Origin: Lutibacter sp.
GTDB taxonomy: Bacteria > Bacteroidota > Bacteroidia > Flavobacteriales > Flavobacteriaceae
Reading direction: 5' to 3'
Length of the DNA: 60,925 nt
Assembly (NCBI GenBank): GCA_027449025.1
Contig: DAIDMK010000016.1
Span: forward strand, 1-60,925
Shown here: one piece after another, positions 25,686 through 35,226 of the stretch
Numbering within the stretch: the stretch's first letter is position 1
Layout of the letters: each line of letters begins with the position of its first letter
Position numbers and translations under genes: made by a program
Notes under the pieces: generated by a model
Databases searched by the model: none
Seen by the model: only the letters and a program-made list of their open reading frames with translations
Told to the model about the DNA's origin: nothing

Positions 25686-27373
25686 TAAACCTTCGACATC
25701 ACAAATTCTATCACCTCTTTTTCAATGGCAAGTGCTTTTTGGTAGATGACTTCACTTTTCGCTATAATTTCTTCGGCAAAAACCCTGTCTTTGATGTCTT
25801 TAGCATTAATTTTAACATTAAAGTAAGCACCTACAACAGCAGTTCTTGCGCACAAAGCGCCAACACCGGCATCGGAAATGGAACTTTGCATACCTTCTTT
25901 TATCATAGCCTGCATCACTTCCATAGAATTATAGGCGGTTTCCATTACCAGAAACGGAATTTCAGTTGCATAAATAGTCGCTTCTTCTATGGCTTGTTTG
26001 CGTGCTTCTTTTTCTTCCTCGGTCGATTTTGGCATCCTAAATCCATCGATAATTTTACCAAAAGCAATGGTGTCTTCATCCACCAAATGCAATAATTTAT
26101 TTTTATAGGCCTGACCTTTTACAGCCCAATCGGAATAGAATTCCCATTTGTCATCCCAACCAGCTTTATGCGACGATAAATTGGCAACCATAGTTCCCAA
26201 GGAGACTCCTAAAGCGCCAACATAAGCCGAAATTGAACCACCTCCTGGCGCAACAGATTCCGCAGCTGTTTCTTCGGCAAAGCCGCTTACCGTTAAATCG
26301 ATCAATTTTTTTGTAGCGTCTTTAAGCAAATATTCGATAATTTTTTCATTTGGGTTGAAGGGTTTTAAATCATCCAAGCCAAGTGATTTTACAGCGATTT
26401 TAATTTTCTCTGCTTCTGAAATTCCTAAAGAACGTTGTTGTTTACGCAAAAAATAATCACCTGCTTCTAACATCGCTTTTAATGGAATCAATCCAATTAA
26501 TTCCGAACCCGTAACTCTCAAACCTCTTTCAATGGCGCATTTTTCGGTTTCGTCAAAAGCGATATGCATTGGTGTTATATTGATATTGGTTAGGTTGTAA
26601 GAGATTTGCGCTATTCCATACTCTTCAATATACCAGCCAATTCCTTTTACGGCTTTTAATTTTCCCGGAATACGAATTGGTTCCCCATTTTTATCCAACA
26701 TCACTTTTCCTGAAGTGCCGTTTTCATGTTTTATCCTTCCTGCTTCCCGAATATCGAAAGCGATGGCATTTGCTCTTCTGGTTGAAGTGGTATTTAAATT
26801 GATATTGTAGGCTATTAAAAAATCGCGTGCTGATATTGCTACAGCACCTGTTCTCGCAACAGTTTCGTTAAATTGGGCCGGGCCAAAATCGGGTTTCCAA
26901 GTTGGATTTACCAATTTATCTTTCAATCCTTCATATTCTCCAGCACGACAGTTGGCTAAATTTTTGCGGATTTCACTGGTGGCGGCTTTCTCGTAATAAT
27001 AACCGGGAATTCCTAATTCCTTGCCAACGCGTTCCCCTAATTTATGGGCATAAACTGCGGCTTCATCTAAAGTAATTCCTGATATTGGAACGAGCGGACA
27101 AACGTCTGTTGCACCAAAGCGCGGATGCTCACCTGAATGTTTGCTCATATCTATTAATTCTGCAGCTTTTTTAATCAGTCTAAATGCAGCCTCAATCACA
27201 TTTTTTGGTTCACCAACAAAAGTAATCACCGTTCTGTTGGTTGCTTTCCCAGGGTCCACCTCCAGTAATTTTACACCTTCAACAGTTTCAACTACAGCAG
27301 CAATGGCGTTTATTTTGGCAATATCGCGTCCTTCACTAATATTTGGAACGCATTCTATTAATTGTTTGTTCAT
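25685..27373 (-). CDS. ftcD: Bifunctional glutamate formimidoyltransferase / formimidoyl-THF cyclodeaminase
   Basis: Two fused enzymes of histidine breakdown. The N-terminal half (about 1-320) moves the formimino group from formiminoglutamate to tetrahydrofolate; it has the typical start QLIECVPNISEGRD, the SGEHPRFGATDVCPL motif and GKLKAVKGIGWYIEEY. The C-terminal half (about 350-560) is the helical cyclodeaminase with SVAPGGGSISAYVGALG. I start at MNKQLIECVPN (27373); the upstream extension MTFKIEK is not conserved-looking and runs toward the -7 box. No other hut genes are nearby. Confidence 0.94.
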   Translation of the reverse strand: MNKQLIECVPNISEGRDIAKINAIAAVVETVEGVKLLEVDPGKATNRTVITFVGEPKNVIEAAFRLIKKAAELIDMSKHSGEHPRFGATDVCPLVPISGITLDEAAVYAHKLGERVGKELGIPGYYYEKAATSEIRKNLANCRAGEYEGLKDKLVNPTWKPDFGPAQFNETVARTGAVAISARDFLIAYNINLNTTSTRRANAIAFDIREAGRIKHENGTSGKVMLDKNGEPIRIPGKLKAVKGIGWYIEEYGIAQISYNLTNINITPMHIAFDETEKCAIERGLRVTGSELIGLIPLKAMLEAGDYFLRKQQRSLGISEAEKIKIAVKSLGLDDLKPFNPNEKIIEYLLKDATKKLIDLTVSGFAEETAAESVAPGGGSISAYVGALGVSLGTMVANLSSHKAGWDDKWEFYSDWAVKGQAYKNKLLHLVDEDTIAFGKIIDGFRMPKSTEEEKEARKQAIEEATIYATEIPFLVMETAYNSMEVMQAMIKEGMQSSISDAGVGALCARTAVVGAYFNVKINAKDIKDRVFAEEIIAKSEVIYQKALAIEKEVIEFVMSKV

Positions 27374-27391
27374 TTTTTCTATTTTAAAGGT

Positions 27392-27399
27392 CAAATTTA
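27392..27399 (-). promoter_or_regulatory. -7 element of the ftcD promoter
   Basis: TAAATTTG on the minus strand, 18 nt before the chosen ATG. Confidence 0.5.
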
Positions 27400-27474
27400 G
27401 GCAGTATATTTCAATTTTTTAGTATTCTTTCTGAAATAAATTGGAAGGATTTAAGTGATTTGGCTAATTAGTTT

Positions 27475-27482
27475 TATTTTTG
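27475..27482 (+). promoter_or_regulatory. -7 element of the epimerase promoter
   Basis: TATTTTTG, 27 nt before the start codon. Confidence 0.5.
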
Positions 27483-27509
27483 TCTGAATTATAAATCCAA
27501 TCTCTATAT

Positions 27510-28556
27510 ATGAAAAAAGTGTTAATTACCGGAATGGCTGGTTTTATTGGCCATCATTTGGCAAAATTGTTAGTGAAATCGAATTATGAAGTGGTTGGAT
27601 TGGACAATATTAATGATTATTACGATCCTCAACTAAAATATGCGCGTTTAAAAGATTTGGGTTTTGAAACTGATGCTGTCGAATATAATAAGTTGCAAAA
27701 GTTGGTAGGCATTTCTTTTATAAAATTAGACCTAACGGACTTATCATCGCTTAAAAATCTTTTTAAAGAACAGCAATTTGATTATGTGGTAAACTTGGCA
27801 GCACAGGCAGGTGTAAGATATTCATTAGAAAATCCGCACGCTTATGTGGATAGCAATATTACCGGATTTTTAAATATTTTGGAAAGTTGCAGGGATTTTC
27901 CGGTGGAGCATTTATTGTTCGCTTCTTCAAGTTCTGTTTACGGGTTAAGTGAAGAAATTCCTTTTCAAGAGGACAATTGTACCGACCATCCTTTGGCGAT
28001 GTATGCAGCAAGTAAAAAAGCCAATGAAATGATGGCGCATTCTTATGCCAATTTGTACAATATCCCTTCAACTGGATTGCGATTTTTTACGGTATATGGT
28101 CCCTGGGGAAGACCCGATATGGCGCTGCATATTTTCACTAAAGCCATTGTGGAAGACAAGGAATTTGAAGTGTTCAACAACGGAAATATGAGCCGCGATT
28201 TCACTTATGTTGACGATATTGTTGAAAGCATCAAACGATTATTGCCATTGGCGCCAAAAGAAAATAATCCGAAGTTTAATCCAGCAAAACCAACTTCTTC
28301 AAAAAGCACAAAACCATATCAGTTATTTAATATTGGAAATAACAGTCCGGTTGCTTTAATGGACTTTATAACAGCCATTGAAAAAGCCTTAGGTAAAAAA
28401 GGAAAAATGGTGTTTAAGCCAATGCAGCCGGGTGATGTGCAAAGTACTTACGCCAATGTTGAAAGTTTATTCAATTATATTAATTTTAAACCGGAAACCA
28501 ATTTAGAAGATGGGATTAAGGCTTTTGTAAAGAAGTATTTAGAGTTGCATTCTTAG
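27510..28556 (+). CDS. NAD-dependent UDP-sugar epimerase (UDP-glucuronate 4-epimerase type)
   Basis: Extended short-chain dehydrogenase of 348 residues. The NAD-binding glycine motif is GMAGFIGHHLAKLL, the catalytic pair is in YAASKKANE (YxxxK), and SSSSVYG supplies the catalytic Ser region. The DNINDYYDPQLKYARL insert and the RFFTVYGPWGRPDMALH segment are typical of UDP-glucuronate 4-epimerases (CapI/LpsL type), which make UDP-galacturonate for surface glycans. A lysine/proline-rich insertion near 250-270 (NPAKPTSSKSTKPY) is unusual. The gene is alone, 15 kb from the polysaccharide cluster it may serve. Confidence 0.88.
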   Translation: MKKVLITGMAGFIGHHLAKLLVKSNYEVVGLDNINDYYDPQLKYARLKDLGFETDAVEYNKLQKLVGISFIKLDLTDLSSLKNLFKEQQFDYVVNLAAQAGVRYSLENPHAYVDSNITGFLNILESCRDFPVEHLLFASSSSVYGLSEEIPFQEDNCTDHPLAMYAASKKANEMMAHSYANLYNIPSTGLRFFTVYGPWGRPDMALHIFTKAIVEDKEFEVFNNGNMSRDFTYVDDIVESIKRLLPLAPKENNPKFNPAKPTSSKSTKPYQLFNIGNNSPVALMDFITAIEKALGKKGKMVFKPMQPGDVQSTYANVESLFNYINFKPETNLEDGIKAFVKKYLELHS

Positions 28557-28572
28557 TTCTAGACTATTTCAG

Positions 28573-28710
28573 AAAAAAAACTGTCTAAAAAGTAATTAAA
28601 TTCGTCATTCTGAATTTATTTCAGAATCTTACCATATTGAATATTAATCATTATGGGAACCTGAACCAAGTTCAGGTTGACGAAATTTTCATTTTTCAGA
28701 CAGTCTCTTT
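28573..28710. repeat. Nested palindromic element with GACTGTCT ends, copy 1
   Basis: The outer arms are AAAACTGTCTAAAAA on the left and TTTTTCAGACAGTCTC on the right. The inner arms are AATTCGTCATTCTGAA and TTCAGGTTGACGAAATT. It fills the gap between two convergent genes and could end transcription from both. Confidence 0.65.
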
Positions 28711-28733
28711 ATTAAGTATATTGTAAATAAATC

Positions 28734-31418
28734 TTACAGTTTAAAACCAATTCTTCCGAAGAAATAAGCGCCGTCAGAACCCATTTGAACAGAATCCATC
28801 AATCCGCCTTGATCAGTCCAACCATCAAATTGAGGCGTTGCATAAGTGTTAAAAATGTTATTTCCACCAACGGTAAAAGTAAGTGATTTAGAAATTTCAT
28901 AAGAGAAATTTAAATCAACAACCATTTTTGCTTTGTAGGTATCGGTTGCAACATCATACAAGGCATTAGCTTCCGCAAGCGTAGTTGCCGGGGTGTCTAC
29001 CCACTGAAAATCTTGCAATTTTACTTCGCTAAACTGTGTTAAATTAATATTTGCATTGAATTTCTTATGTGTAAAGCCCATATTCAGCCCAAATTTATAA
29101 TCAGGGGCGGCAGCTTCAAGATATGCTCTTGAAAAAGGACTAAAGAAAGTATATTCATTTAGACTTCCATTGTGAATTTTATCAATTTTAAGGTCATTAA
29201 TATTTCCAGTTAATCCCAAATTAAAAGAGTTATTGCTGTTAATGGATGCATTGTAAGTAAAAACCATATCAAGACCTTGTGTTCTTGTGTCAACGCCATT
29301 GGCAAAAAACTGTGCAGCTTCAACACCTGGGATTCCAAGTCCGGTAGCATCAAAATTGTCAGTTAACACAATTCTGTCATCAACACTAATTGAATAAGCA
29401 TCTACAGTTGCAGTAAATCCGCCTTTTTTATAGGTAAATCCAATACTGCCATTTAATGCTTTTTCCTCTGTTAATTGATTGATTCCAAAACCTTTTGTAA
29501 CGGTACTGTTATTGGCGGAAAGCAAGGAGGTTAATGATTGACCGTTCACAATATTTGTGAATATTAAATTGTAGTAAAGTTGTGCCAATGAAGGTGCCCT
29601 AAAACCTGTGGATAAGGAACCGCGTAACGATAAGTTTTCATTCACCTTAAACCTGCTGGCCAATTTGTAGTTAAAGGTACTTCCAAAATCGCTGTAATCT
29701 TCGTAACGCAAAGCCACTGCAACCAAAAAATTATCGCTTAAATTGAATTCAGAATCAACATAAAGACCTAGGTTACTTCTGCTCCTGTCAACTTCATTGT
29801 CAGGGCTGTAACCAGGAAATCCCTGAGAACCGCCAGGAAGATCATCCCCATTTGAGTCAAAAGCCACAGTTTGTATGGCTGGATTAGTCACTGGCAATCC
29901 GTCTACATCATATAAAGCATAAGATGATTCTTCACCAGAGAAAATAATAAAATTTTCCGTTCTGTATTCCATACCAAAAGCAAGGTTGATTCCGCTTGCT
30001 GCTTCTTCAAAATATTTATTGAAATCTACCCCAGTGGTATTTTGAGAAAGGCTATGTCCGCCAGCATCAAAATCGGTAGGGGAGGCATCTTTCAAAGAAG
30101 CGTTATTTGAATTTTTGATATAATAATGAAAACTGTTTTTCCCATAAGTATTGTTAAAATCAAGATTCCACCCGTTTTCCATGGTATGTCTTACGCCAGC
30201 CGAAACAGAAGCATCTATAATATTAGACGTAATTTGTGGCGTAAATCCATTAGGATATAAACTTGGTACAGAACGGTTATCTCCATTTGCATAACTATCT
30301 CTAGAAAAAGCATTGGCATTGGTGTCTCTATAATTTCTGCCTCCAAAAGCATAGATTTCAGTATTTTCAGAAACAGGAATCATCGTGTTAATCATAAAAT
30401 TGAATGCGTCAACAGCAGCACTTCCATATCCCTTTCTCCAATCAAAACCTGGACGCAATGTTTTTTCTTTTGAAAGTAATTCAGTCGTGAAATTTATAAA
30501 TCCATTTTCACCAACTTTTACGCCATAGTTTAGGTCTAATTTTGTGGTTTCCCCATCAAAATTTTTGTCTTTTCCGTCCAGCCTGTTTTTTCCTTCCACA
30601 TTGTGCAAAGTTTCTCCAGTTGCTTCTTCCCAGCCATCTCCAATGGCGGTACTATAAGCACCATAAGTAATTCCTCCAGTAACACCATCGGTATTATCTT
30701 TTAATACAATATTTATAACACCGGCAATAGCATCAGAACCATATTGCGCGGAAGCGCCGTCTCTTAAAACTTCTATTCTTTTTATAGCAGCAACCGGAAT
30801 TGCATTTAAGTCAGTTCCCGAATTTCCTCTTCCTCTAGTTCCAAAAATATTTACAAGCGAAGATTGGTGTCTTCTTTTTCCATTGATTAAAACCAAAGTT
30901 TGGTCAGGACCAAGCCCCCTTAACGATGCAGGAACGATATGGTCGGCGCCATCAGAGCCAGATTGTTTTGTGGCATTAAATGAAGGTGCCGCATATTGCA
31001 GAATTTGTGTAATTTCAATATTTCCGTTTTTGGTGGCAATTTCACTCACATCAATTACATCAACTGGAACAGGCGTGTCCATGGCAGTTCTTTTGGTACT
31101 TCTTGAGCCCACAATTTGAACTTCCTTTAATTGTTCTCCACTTTCTAACTTAACATTTATAACGTTTTTTGTCACTATGATTTCCTGTGACTGGTAGCCA
31201 ATAAAACTAAAAATAAGTGTAGCGCCTTTTTTTGCGGATATTTTATAATTTCCATCAAAATCGGCAACGGTACCATTTGAAGTACCTTTTTCTTGTACGC
31301 TGGCGCCTGGCAAAGACTCACCTGAAGCGTCTTTAATAATCCCTGAAATAACATCTTGTGCAACTACAAAATTTGCAAAGAAACAGAGCAATACTAATAG
31401 AATATTTAATTTTTTCAT
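28734..31418 (-). CDS. TonB-dependent outer-membrane receptor with CarboxypepD_reg-like domain
   Basis: 894 residues. The signal peptide (MKKLNILLVLLCFFANFVVA) is followed by a carboxypeptidase-regulatory-like domain (about 22-100, GIIKDASGESLPGASVQEKG). The plug domain has LVLINGKRRHQ and RIEVLRDGASAQYGSDAIAGVINI, and a 22-strand barrel ends in FFGRIGFKL. It imports a ligand across the outer membrane using TonB energy. No SusD partner is adjacent, so a glycan utilisation role is not supported. The plug and barrel features resemble siderophore or general receptors, but the ligand is unknown. A TATATTCG element on the minus strand (31444-31451) may be the -7 box. Confidence 0.93.
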   Translation of the reverse strand: MKKLNILLVLLCFFANFVVAQDVISGIIKDASGESLPGASVQEKGTSNGTVADFDGNYKISAKKGATLIFSFIGYQSQEIIVTKNVINVKLESGEQLKEVQIVGSRSTKRTAMDTPVPVDVIDVSEIATKNGNIEITQILQYAAPSFNATKQSGSDGADHIVPASLRGLGPDQTLVLINGKRRHQSSLVNIFGTRGRGNSGTDLNAIPVAAIKRIEVLRDGASAQYGSDAIAGVINIVLKDNTDGVTGGITYGAYSTAIGDGWEEATGETLHNVEGKNRLDGKDKNFDGETTKLDLNYGVKVGENGFINFTTELLSKEKTLRPGFDWRKGYGSAAVDAFNFMINTMIPVSENTEIYAFGGRNYRDTNANAFSRDSYANGDNRSVPSLYPNGFTPQITSNIIDASVSAGVRHTMENGWNLDFNNTYGKNSFHYYIKNSNNASLKDASPTDFDAGGHSLSQNTTGVDFNKYFEEAASGINLAFGMEYRTENFIIFSGEESSYALYDVDGLPVTNPAIQTVAFDSNGDDLPGGSQGFPGYSPDNEVDRSRSNLGLYVDSEFNLSDNFLVAVALRYEDYSDFGSTFNYKLASRFKVNENLSLRGSLSTGFRAPSLAQLYYNLIFTNIVNGQSLTSLLSANNSTVTKGFGINQLTEEKALNGSIGFTYKKGGFTATVDAYSISVDDRIVLTDNFDATGLGIPGVEAAQFFANGVDTRTQGLDMVFTYNASINSNNSFNLGLTGNINDLKIDKIHNGSLNEYTFFSPFSRAYLEAAAPDYKFGLNMGFTHKKFNANINLTQFSEVKLQDFQWVDTPATTLAEANALYDVATDTYKAKMVVDLNFSYEISKSLTFTVGGNNIFNTYATPQFDGWTDQGGLMDSVQMGSDGAYFFGRIGFKL

Positions 31419-31539
31419 TATTATTTTGGTTAATGTTCAAGGCGAATATAGTAATTATAATTATAAATGAAAATTTTAGATAATAACTTTTTGCTAATAT
31501 TTTAACTGAGATATCCTAAATTTATATAATTGAAAACAG

Positions 31540-31547
31540 TATATTTG
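31540..31547 (+). promoter_or_regulatory. -7 element of the ychF promoter
   Basis: TATATTTG. The transcript would carry a leader of about 135 nt containing the palindrome at 31557-31573 and the pheT-like leader. Confidence 0.5.
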
Positions 31548-31556
31548 CACGCTTGT

Positions 31557-31573
31557 AAAAAGACTGTCTTTTT
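31557..31573. other. Perfect palindrome AAAAAGAC-T-GTCTTTTT
   Basis: A 17-nt palindrome just downstream of the ychF -7 box. Its centre, GACTGTCT, is also the end sequence of the palindromic elements at 28573 and 44666. It could act as an early terminator or be an element relic. Confidence 0.45.
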
Positions 31574-31640
31574 AGCATAAAAAAATAAAAAATATCAGTA
31601 TGAAATGAGCATAACGGAAATAAAATATTATTTCCGTTAA

Positions 31641-31695
31641 AAAATATGTGAATTACATATGACCTAAAAAATAAAACAATTATTAACATATGAAA
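31641..31695 (+). promoter_or_regulatory. 55-nt leader around the ychF start, shared with pheT
   Basis: Ungapped counterpart of 22-76. The upstream ATG here opens a two-codon ORF (ATG ACC TAA). It is preceded by a GGAAATA...TATTTCC hairpin (31617-31638). Confidence 0.5.
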
Positions 31696-32784
31696 GCTGG
31701 GATTGTAGGATTGCCAAATGTAGGAAAATCGACATTATTTAATTGTTTGTCCAATGCGAAAGCGCAAAGCGCAAACTTTCCGTTTTGTACCATTGAACCA
31801 AATATTGGCGTTGTAAATGTACCTGACAGCCGATTGACGAAATTGGAAGAATTGGTAAAACCTGTGCGTGTACAAACTGCAACAGTTGATATTGTTGACA
31901 TAGCAGGTCTGGTTCGCGGTGCAAGCAAAGGTGAAGGCTTGGGAAATCAATTTTTAGCAAATATAAGGGAAACGGATGCAATCATTCATGTGATACGTTG
32001 TTTTGACAATGACAATATTGTTCACGTTGACACAACTATTGATCCATTAAGAGATAAAGAAACTATCGATTTTGAATTGCAGTTAAAAGATTTAGAAACC
32101 TTAGATAAGAAACTTGATAAGGTAAAAAAAGCAGCCAGAACAGGCAATAAAGAAGCTCAAAAAGAATTGGATGCTTTAGAAAAAGTTAAAAAAGGATTGG
32201 AGGCTGCTAAATCTGTAAGATCGATTGATTTAACAGCCAAAGAACGTGAGGAATATATAAAACCAATGCAATTTATTACAGACAAACCTGTACTATATGT
32301 TTGTAATGTGGATGAAAATGCTGCTGTAAATGGAAATGAGTATGTAAATATCATAAAGGAAGCTGTAAAAGATGAAAACGCAGAAGTGATTATTTTAGCA
32401 GTGGGAACAGAAGCTGATATTACGGAATTGGAATCCTTTGAAGAGCGCCAACTTTTTTTGGAGGATTTAGGGTTAAAAGAACCAGGCGCTTCTGTTTTAA
32501 TTAGAACTGCCTACAAACTATTAAATCAACAAACTTATTTTACTGCTGGGGTTAAAGAAGTGCGTGCGTGGACAATCAATATTGGAGACACCGCACCACA
32601 AGCAGCCGGAGTGATTCATACCGATTTTGAAAAGGGATTTATTAGGGCAGAAGTAATAAGTTATGATGACTTTGTGAAGTATGGAAGTGAAGCCAAAGTA
32701 AAAGAAGCTGGAAAAATGCGCGTTGAGGGTAAAGAATATATTGTGCAAGACGGTGATGTGATGCATTTTAGGTTTAATGTTTAA
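31690..32784 (+). CDS. ychF: Redox-regulated ATPase YchF (OLA1/Obg-like)
   Basis: A universally conserved P-loop NTPase that prefers ATP over GTP and binds ribosomes. It is involved in stress and translation control. The 364 residues are standard. The G1 loop is GLPNVGKST at the very N-terminus, and the switch regions include DIAGLVRGASKGEGLGNQFL. The helical coiled insertion lies around 130-200 and the C-terminal TGS domain from about 280 (FTAGVKEVRAWTI...GKEYIVQDGDVMHFRF). It is a single gene with a strong terminator directly behind it. Confidence 0.97.
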   Translation: MKAGIVGLPNVGKSTLFNCLSNAKAQSANFPFCTIEPNIGVVNVPDSRLTKLEELVKPVRVQTATVDIVDIAGLVRGASKGEGLGNQFLANIRETDAIIHVIRCFDNDNIVHVDTTIDPLRDKETIDFELQLKDLETLDKKLDKVKKAARTGNKEAQKELDALEKVKKGLEAAKSVRSIDLTAKEREEYIKPMQFITDKPVLYVCNVDENAAVNGNEYVNIIKEAVKDENAEVIILAVGTEADITELESFEERQLFLEDLGLKEPGASVLIRTAYKLLNQQTYFTAGVKEVRAWTINIGDTAPQAAGVIHTDFEKGFIRAEVISYDDFVKYGSEAKVKEAGKMRVEGKEYIVQDGDVMHFRFNV

Positions 32785-32805
32785 GCATTTTGTATTAAAA
32801 TATAA

Positions 32806-32838
32806 AAAAATCGCCCTATTTAAGGCGATTTTTTTTTT
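32806..32838 (+). terminator. Rho-independent terminator of ychF
   Basis: AAAAATCGCC and GGCGATTTTT pair over an 8-nt loop, followed by a long T-run. Confidence 0.85.
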
Positions 32839-32851
32839 GGAAACCCAAAAA

Positions 32852-33079
32852 TTAATTATTTCCGTTACTTTTTAAACCAACATAATAATTGCCTGATATT
32901 GTTGCATCTGAAATACTCATTGAAGCAATCGAAGAAACACTACTGCGACTATCAACAGTATAAAAATTGGTATCAATATTTGCTGAACGAATTGAAATAA
33001 AGTAGGTGTCTTCGTCACAACTTAAAAATGGCACACTTAATAAAAGGACTGCTGATCTTCTAATAATTGAATTTTTCAT
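32852..33079 (-). CDS. Small hypothetical lipoprotein
   Basis: 75 residues. MKNSIIRRSAVLLLSVPFLSCDED is a lipoprotein signal with Cys in LLSVPFLSC followed by acidic residues, a pattern compatible with surface export in Bacteroidota. The 50-residue mature part is rich in Ser, Ile and Thr (SSVSSIASMSISDATISG) and has no family I recognise. The frame has no internal stop and sits alone, opposite to its neighbours, between the ychF terminator and parE. It may be a real small gene, but without homologues it could be a chance frame. Confidence 0.5.
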   Translation of the reverse strand: MKNSIIRRSAVLLLSVPFLSCDEDTYFISIRSANIDTNFYTVDSRSSVSSIASMSISDATISGNYYVGLKSNGNN

Positions 33080-33244
33080 AATAAATGATTTAGTTTATAG
33101 CGACATATACCAGAAGTTAGTTTTTGTTACCCTATTTGTCCATATTATTTTATTGAAAAGTCTGTTGATAATTTTAACATACTTTTTTTTATTTCTTAAA
33201 GCAAAATAGTACTTTAGCACCTCTTCAAAAGTTTACATATATAA

Positions 33245-35104
33245 ATGGCAGATCAAATAGCATATACCGAGGATAATATTCGATCACTCGACTGGAAAGA
33301 ACACATTAGACTTCGTCCCGGAATGTATATCGGAAAATTAGGCGATGGTTCATCACCCGATGACGGTATTTATATTCTGATTAAGGAAGTTATAGACAAT
33401 TCCATTGATGAATATGTAATGGGTGCTGGCAAAACTATTGAAGTCTTGGTAAAAGAAGATACAGTTACCATTCGCGATTACGGACGCGGTATTCCGTTGG
33501 GGAAAGTGGTGGATGTGGTTTCTAAAATGAATACCGGTGGAAAATATGATTCTCTGGCTTTTAAAAAATCAGTTGGTCTAAATGGCGTTGGAACCAAAGC
33601 CGTAAACGCTTTGTCATCTTATTTTAAAGTCCAGTCTTTTAGAGACGGAAAAACGGTTTTCGCTGAGTTTGAAAAAGGAAATATCACCCTCGTTGAAAAG
33701 CCTGAAGAAACTACGCATCGCAAAGGAACCAAAGTGACCTTTGTTCCCGATAAAAGCATTTTTACAAAATTCAAATACAGAAATGAGTATATTGAAAAAA
33801 TGATTAAAAATTATGTGTACTTAAACACAGGTTTAACAATCATTTTTAACGGAGAAAAATATTTTTCAGAAAACGGGTTGAAAGATTTGTTGGAAGAAAA
33901 CATTTCTGAAGATTCGATGTTGTTTCCGGTTATTCATTTGAAGGGCAATGATATTGAAACCGCAATAACCTACAGCAAAGCACAATACAGTGAAGAATAC
34001 CATACTTTTGTAAACGGACAACACACAACCCAAGGAGGAACCCATCAAAATGCTTTTAGAGAGGCCATTGTAAAAACAATACGAGAGTTTTTTGGTAAAA
34101 ACTATGAAGCTTCTGATATTCGAAAATCCATTGTTTCTGCCATTAGCATAAAAGTAATGGAACCGGTTTTTGAAAGCCAGACCAAAACGAAATTAGGTTC
34201 TACGGAAATGGGCGACGGATTGCCTACGGTACGGACATATATTACCGATTTTGTAAAGACCAACCTAGACAACTACCTTCATAAAAATCCGATTACTGCA
34301 GAAAGAATCCAGAAGAAGATATTACAGGCTGAAAAAGAGCGAAACGATTTGTCGGGTATTCGAAAATTGGCTCGTGAACGTGCAAAAACAGCTGGTTTAC
34401 ACAATAAAAAATTACGCGATTGCCGAGTTCATTTAAATGATTTAAAGAAAGAAAATCGTTTGGAAAGCACCTTGTTTATTACCGAAGGTGATTCAGCAAG
34501 CGGATCTATCACCAAATCCAGAAATGTAAATACGCAAGCCGTATTCAGTTTGCGTGGGAAACCATTGAATTCCTATGGAATGAGTAAAAAAATTGTGTAT
34601 GAAAATGAAGAGTTTAATTTGTTGCAGGCAGCTTTAAATATTGAAGAATCCATAGAAGAGTTAAGGTATAATAATATAGTAATTGCAACAGATGCCGATG
34701 TGGATGGAATGCATATTCGCTTGCTGTTAATCACTTTCTTTTTGCAGTTTTTTCCTGAACTCATCAAAGAAGGTCATTTATATATTTTAGATACGCCGCT
34801 ATTTAGGGTACGAGATAAAAAACAAACTTTCTATTGCTATTCCGCAGAAGAAAAGCAAAATGCCATTGATTCTTTAAGAGGAAAACCAGAAATTACACGA
34901 TTTAAAGGGCTTGGAGAAATTTCACCCGATGAATTCGCCAATTTTATAGGCGATGACATTCGTTTAGATCCCGTAATGCTTGATAAAGAAATGTCTATCG
35001 ATAAATTATTGGAATTTTATATGGGAAAAAATACGCCAGATAGACAAAAATTTATCATAGAAAATTTGAAATTTGAATTGGATATCGTTGAAGAAAATTT
35101 TTGA
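33245..35104 (+). CDS. parE: DNA topoisomerase IV subunit B
   Basis: ATPase subunit of the type IIA enzyme that unlinks daughter chromosomes. Sequence landmarks are the GHKL ATPase motifs ([41 protein letters not shown]), the transducer, and the TOPRIM domain with [12 protein letters not shown] and the metal-binding [13 protein letters not shown]. The 619 residues are typical of ParE rather than longer GyrB chains. It forms an operon with parC 122 nt downstream. The pairing itself (B then A, adjacent) favours topoisomerase IV over gyrase in this group. Confidence 0.92.
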   Translation: MADQIAYTEDNIRSLDWKEHIRLRPGMYIGKLGDGSSPDDGIYILIKEVIDNSIDEYVMGAGKTIEVLVKEDTVTIRDYGRGIPLGKVVDVVSKMNTGGKYDSLAFKKSVGLNGVGTKAVNALSSYFKVQSFRDGKTVFAEFEKGNITLVEKPEETTHRKGTKVTFVPDKSIFTKFKYRNEYIEKMIKNYVYLNTGLTIIFNGEKYFSENGLKDLLEENISEDSMLFPVIHLKGNDIETAITYSKAQYSEEYHTFVNGQHTTQGGTHQNAFREAIVKTIREFFGKNYEASDIRKSIVSAISIKVMEPVFESQTKTKLGSTEMGDGLPTVRTYITDFVKTNLDNYLHKNPITAERIQKKILQAEKERNDLSGIRKLARERAKTAGLHNKKLRDCRVHLNDLKKENRLESTLFITEGDSASGSITKSRNVNTQAVFSLRGKPLNSYGMSKKIVYENEEFNLLQAALNIEESIEELRYNNIVIATDADVDGMHIRLLLITFFLQFFPELIKEGHLYILDTPLFRVRDKKQTFYCYSAEEKQNAIDSLRGKPEITRFKGLGEISPDEFANFIGDDIRLDPVMLDKEMSIDKLLEFYMGKNTPDRQKFIIENLKFELDIVEENF

Positions 35105-35189
35105 TTTACGATTTTAGATATAAAAATACAATAATGAGGTGTTTATAAGATTTTGAACTTTTAATATTTAATATTTAACTTCTAATATC
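35103..35189 (+). repeat. Heptanucleotide arrays between parE and parC
   Basis: GATTTAC and GATTTTA directly at the parE stop. Then, at 35155-35189, GAACTTT, TAATATT, TAATATT, TAACTTC, TAATATC. Confidence 0.7.
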
Positions 35190-35226
35190 AAAAAAACAAC
35201 TTTTAATATTTTTTAAAGGACAAAGG

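Noticed and set aside
28734-31418. Large TonB receptor as part of a SusC/SusD glycan-utilisation locus
   Set aside because: No SusD-like gene, glycoside hydrolase or regulator is adjacent.
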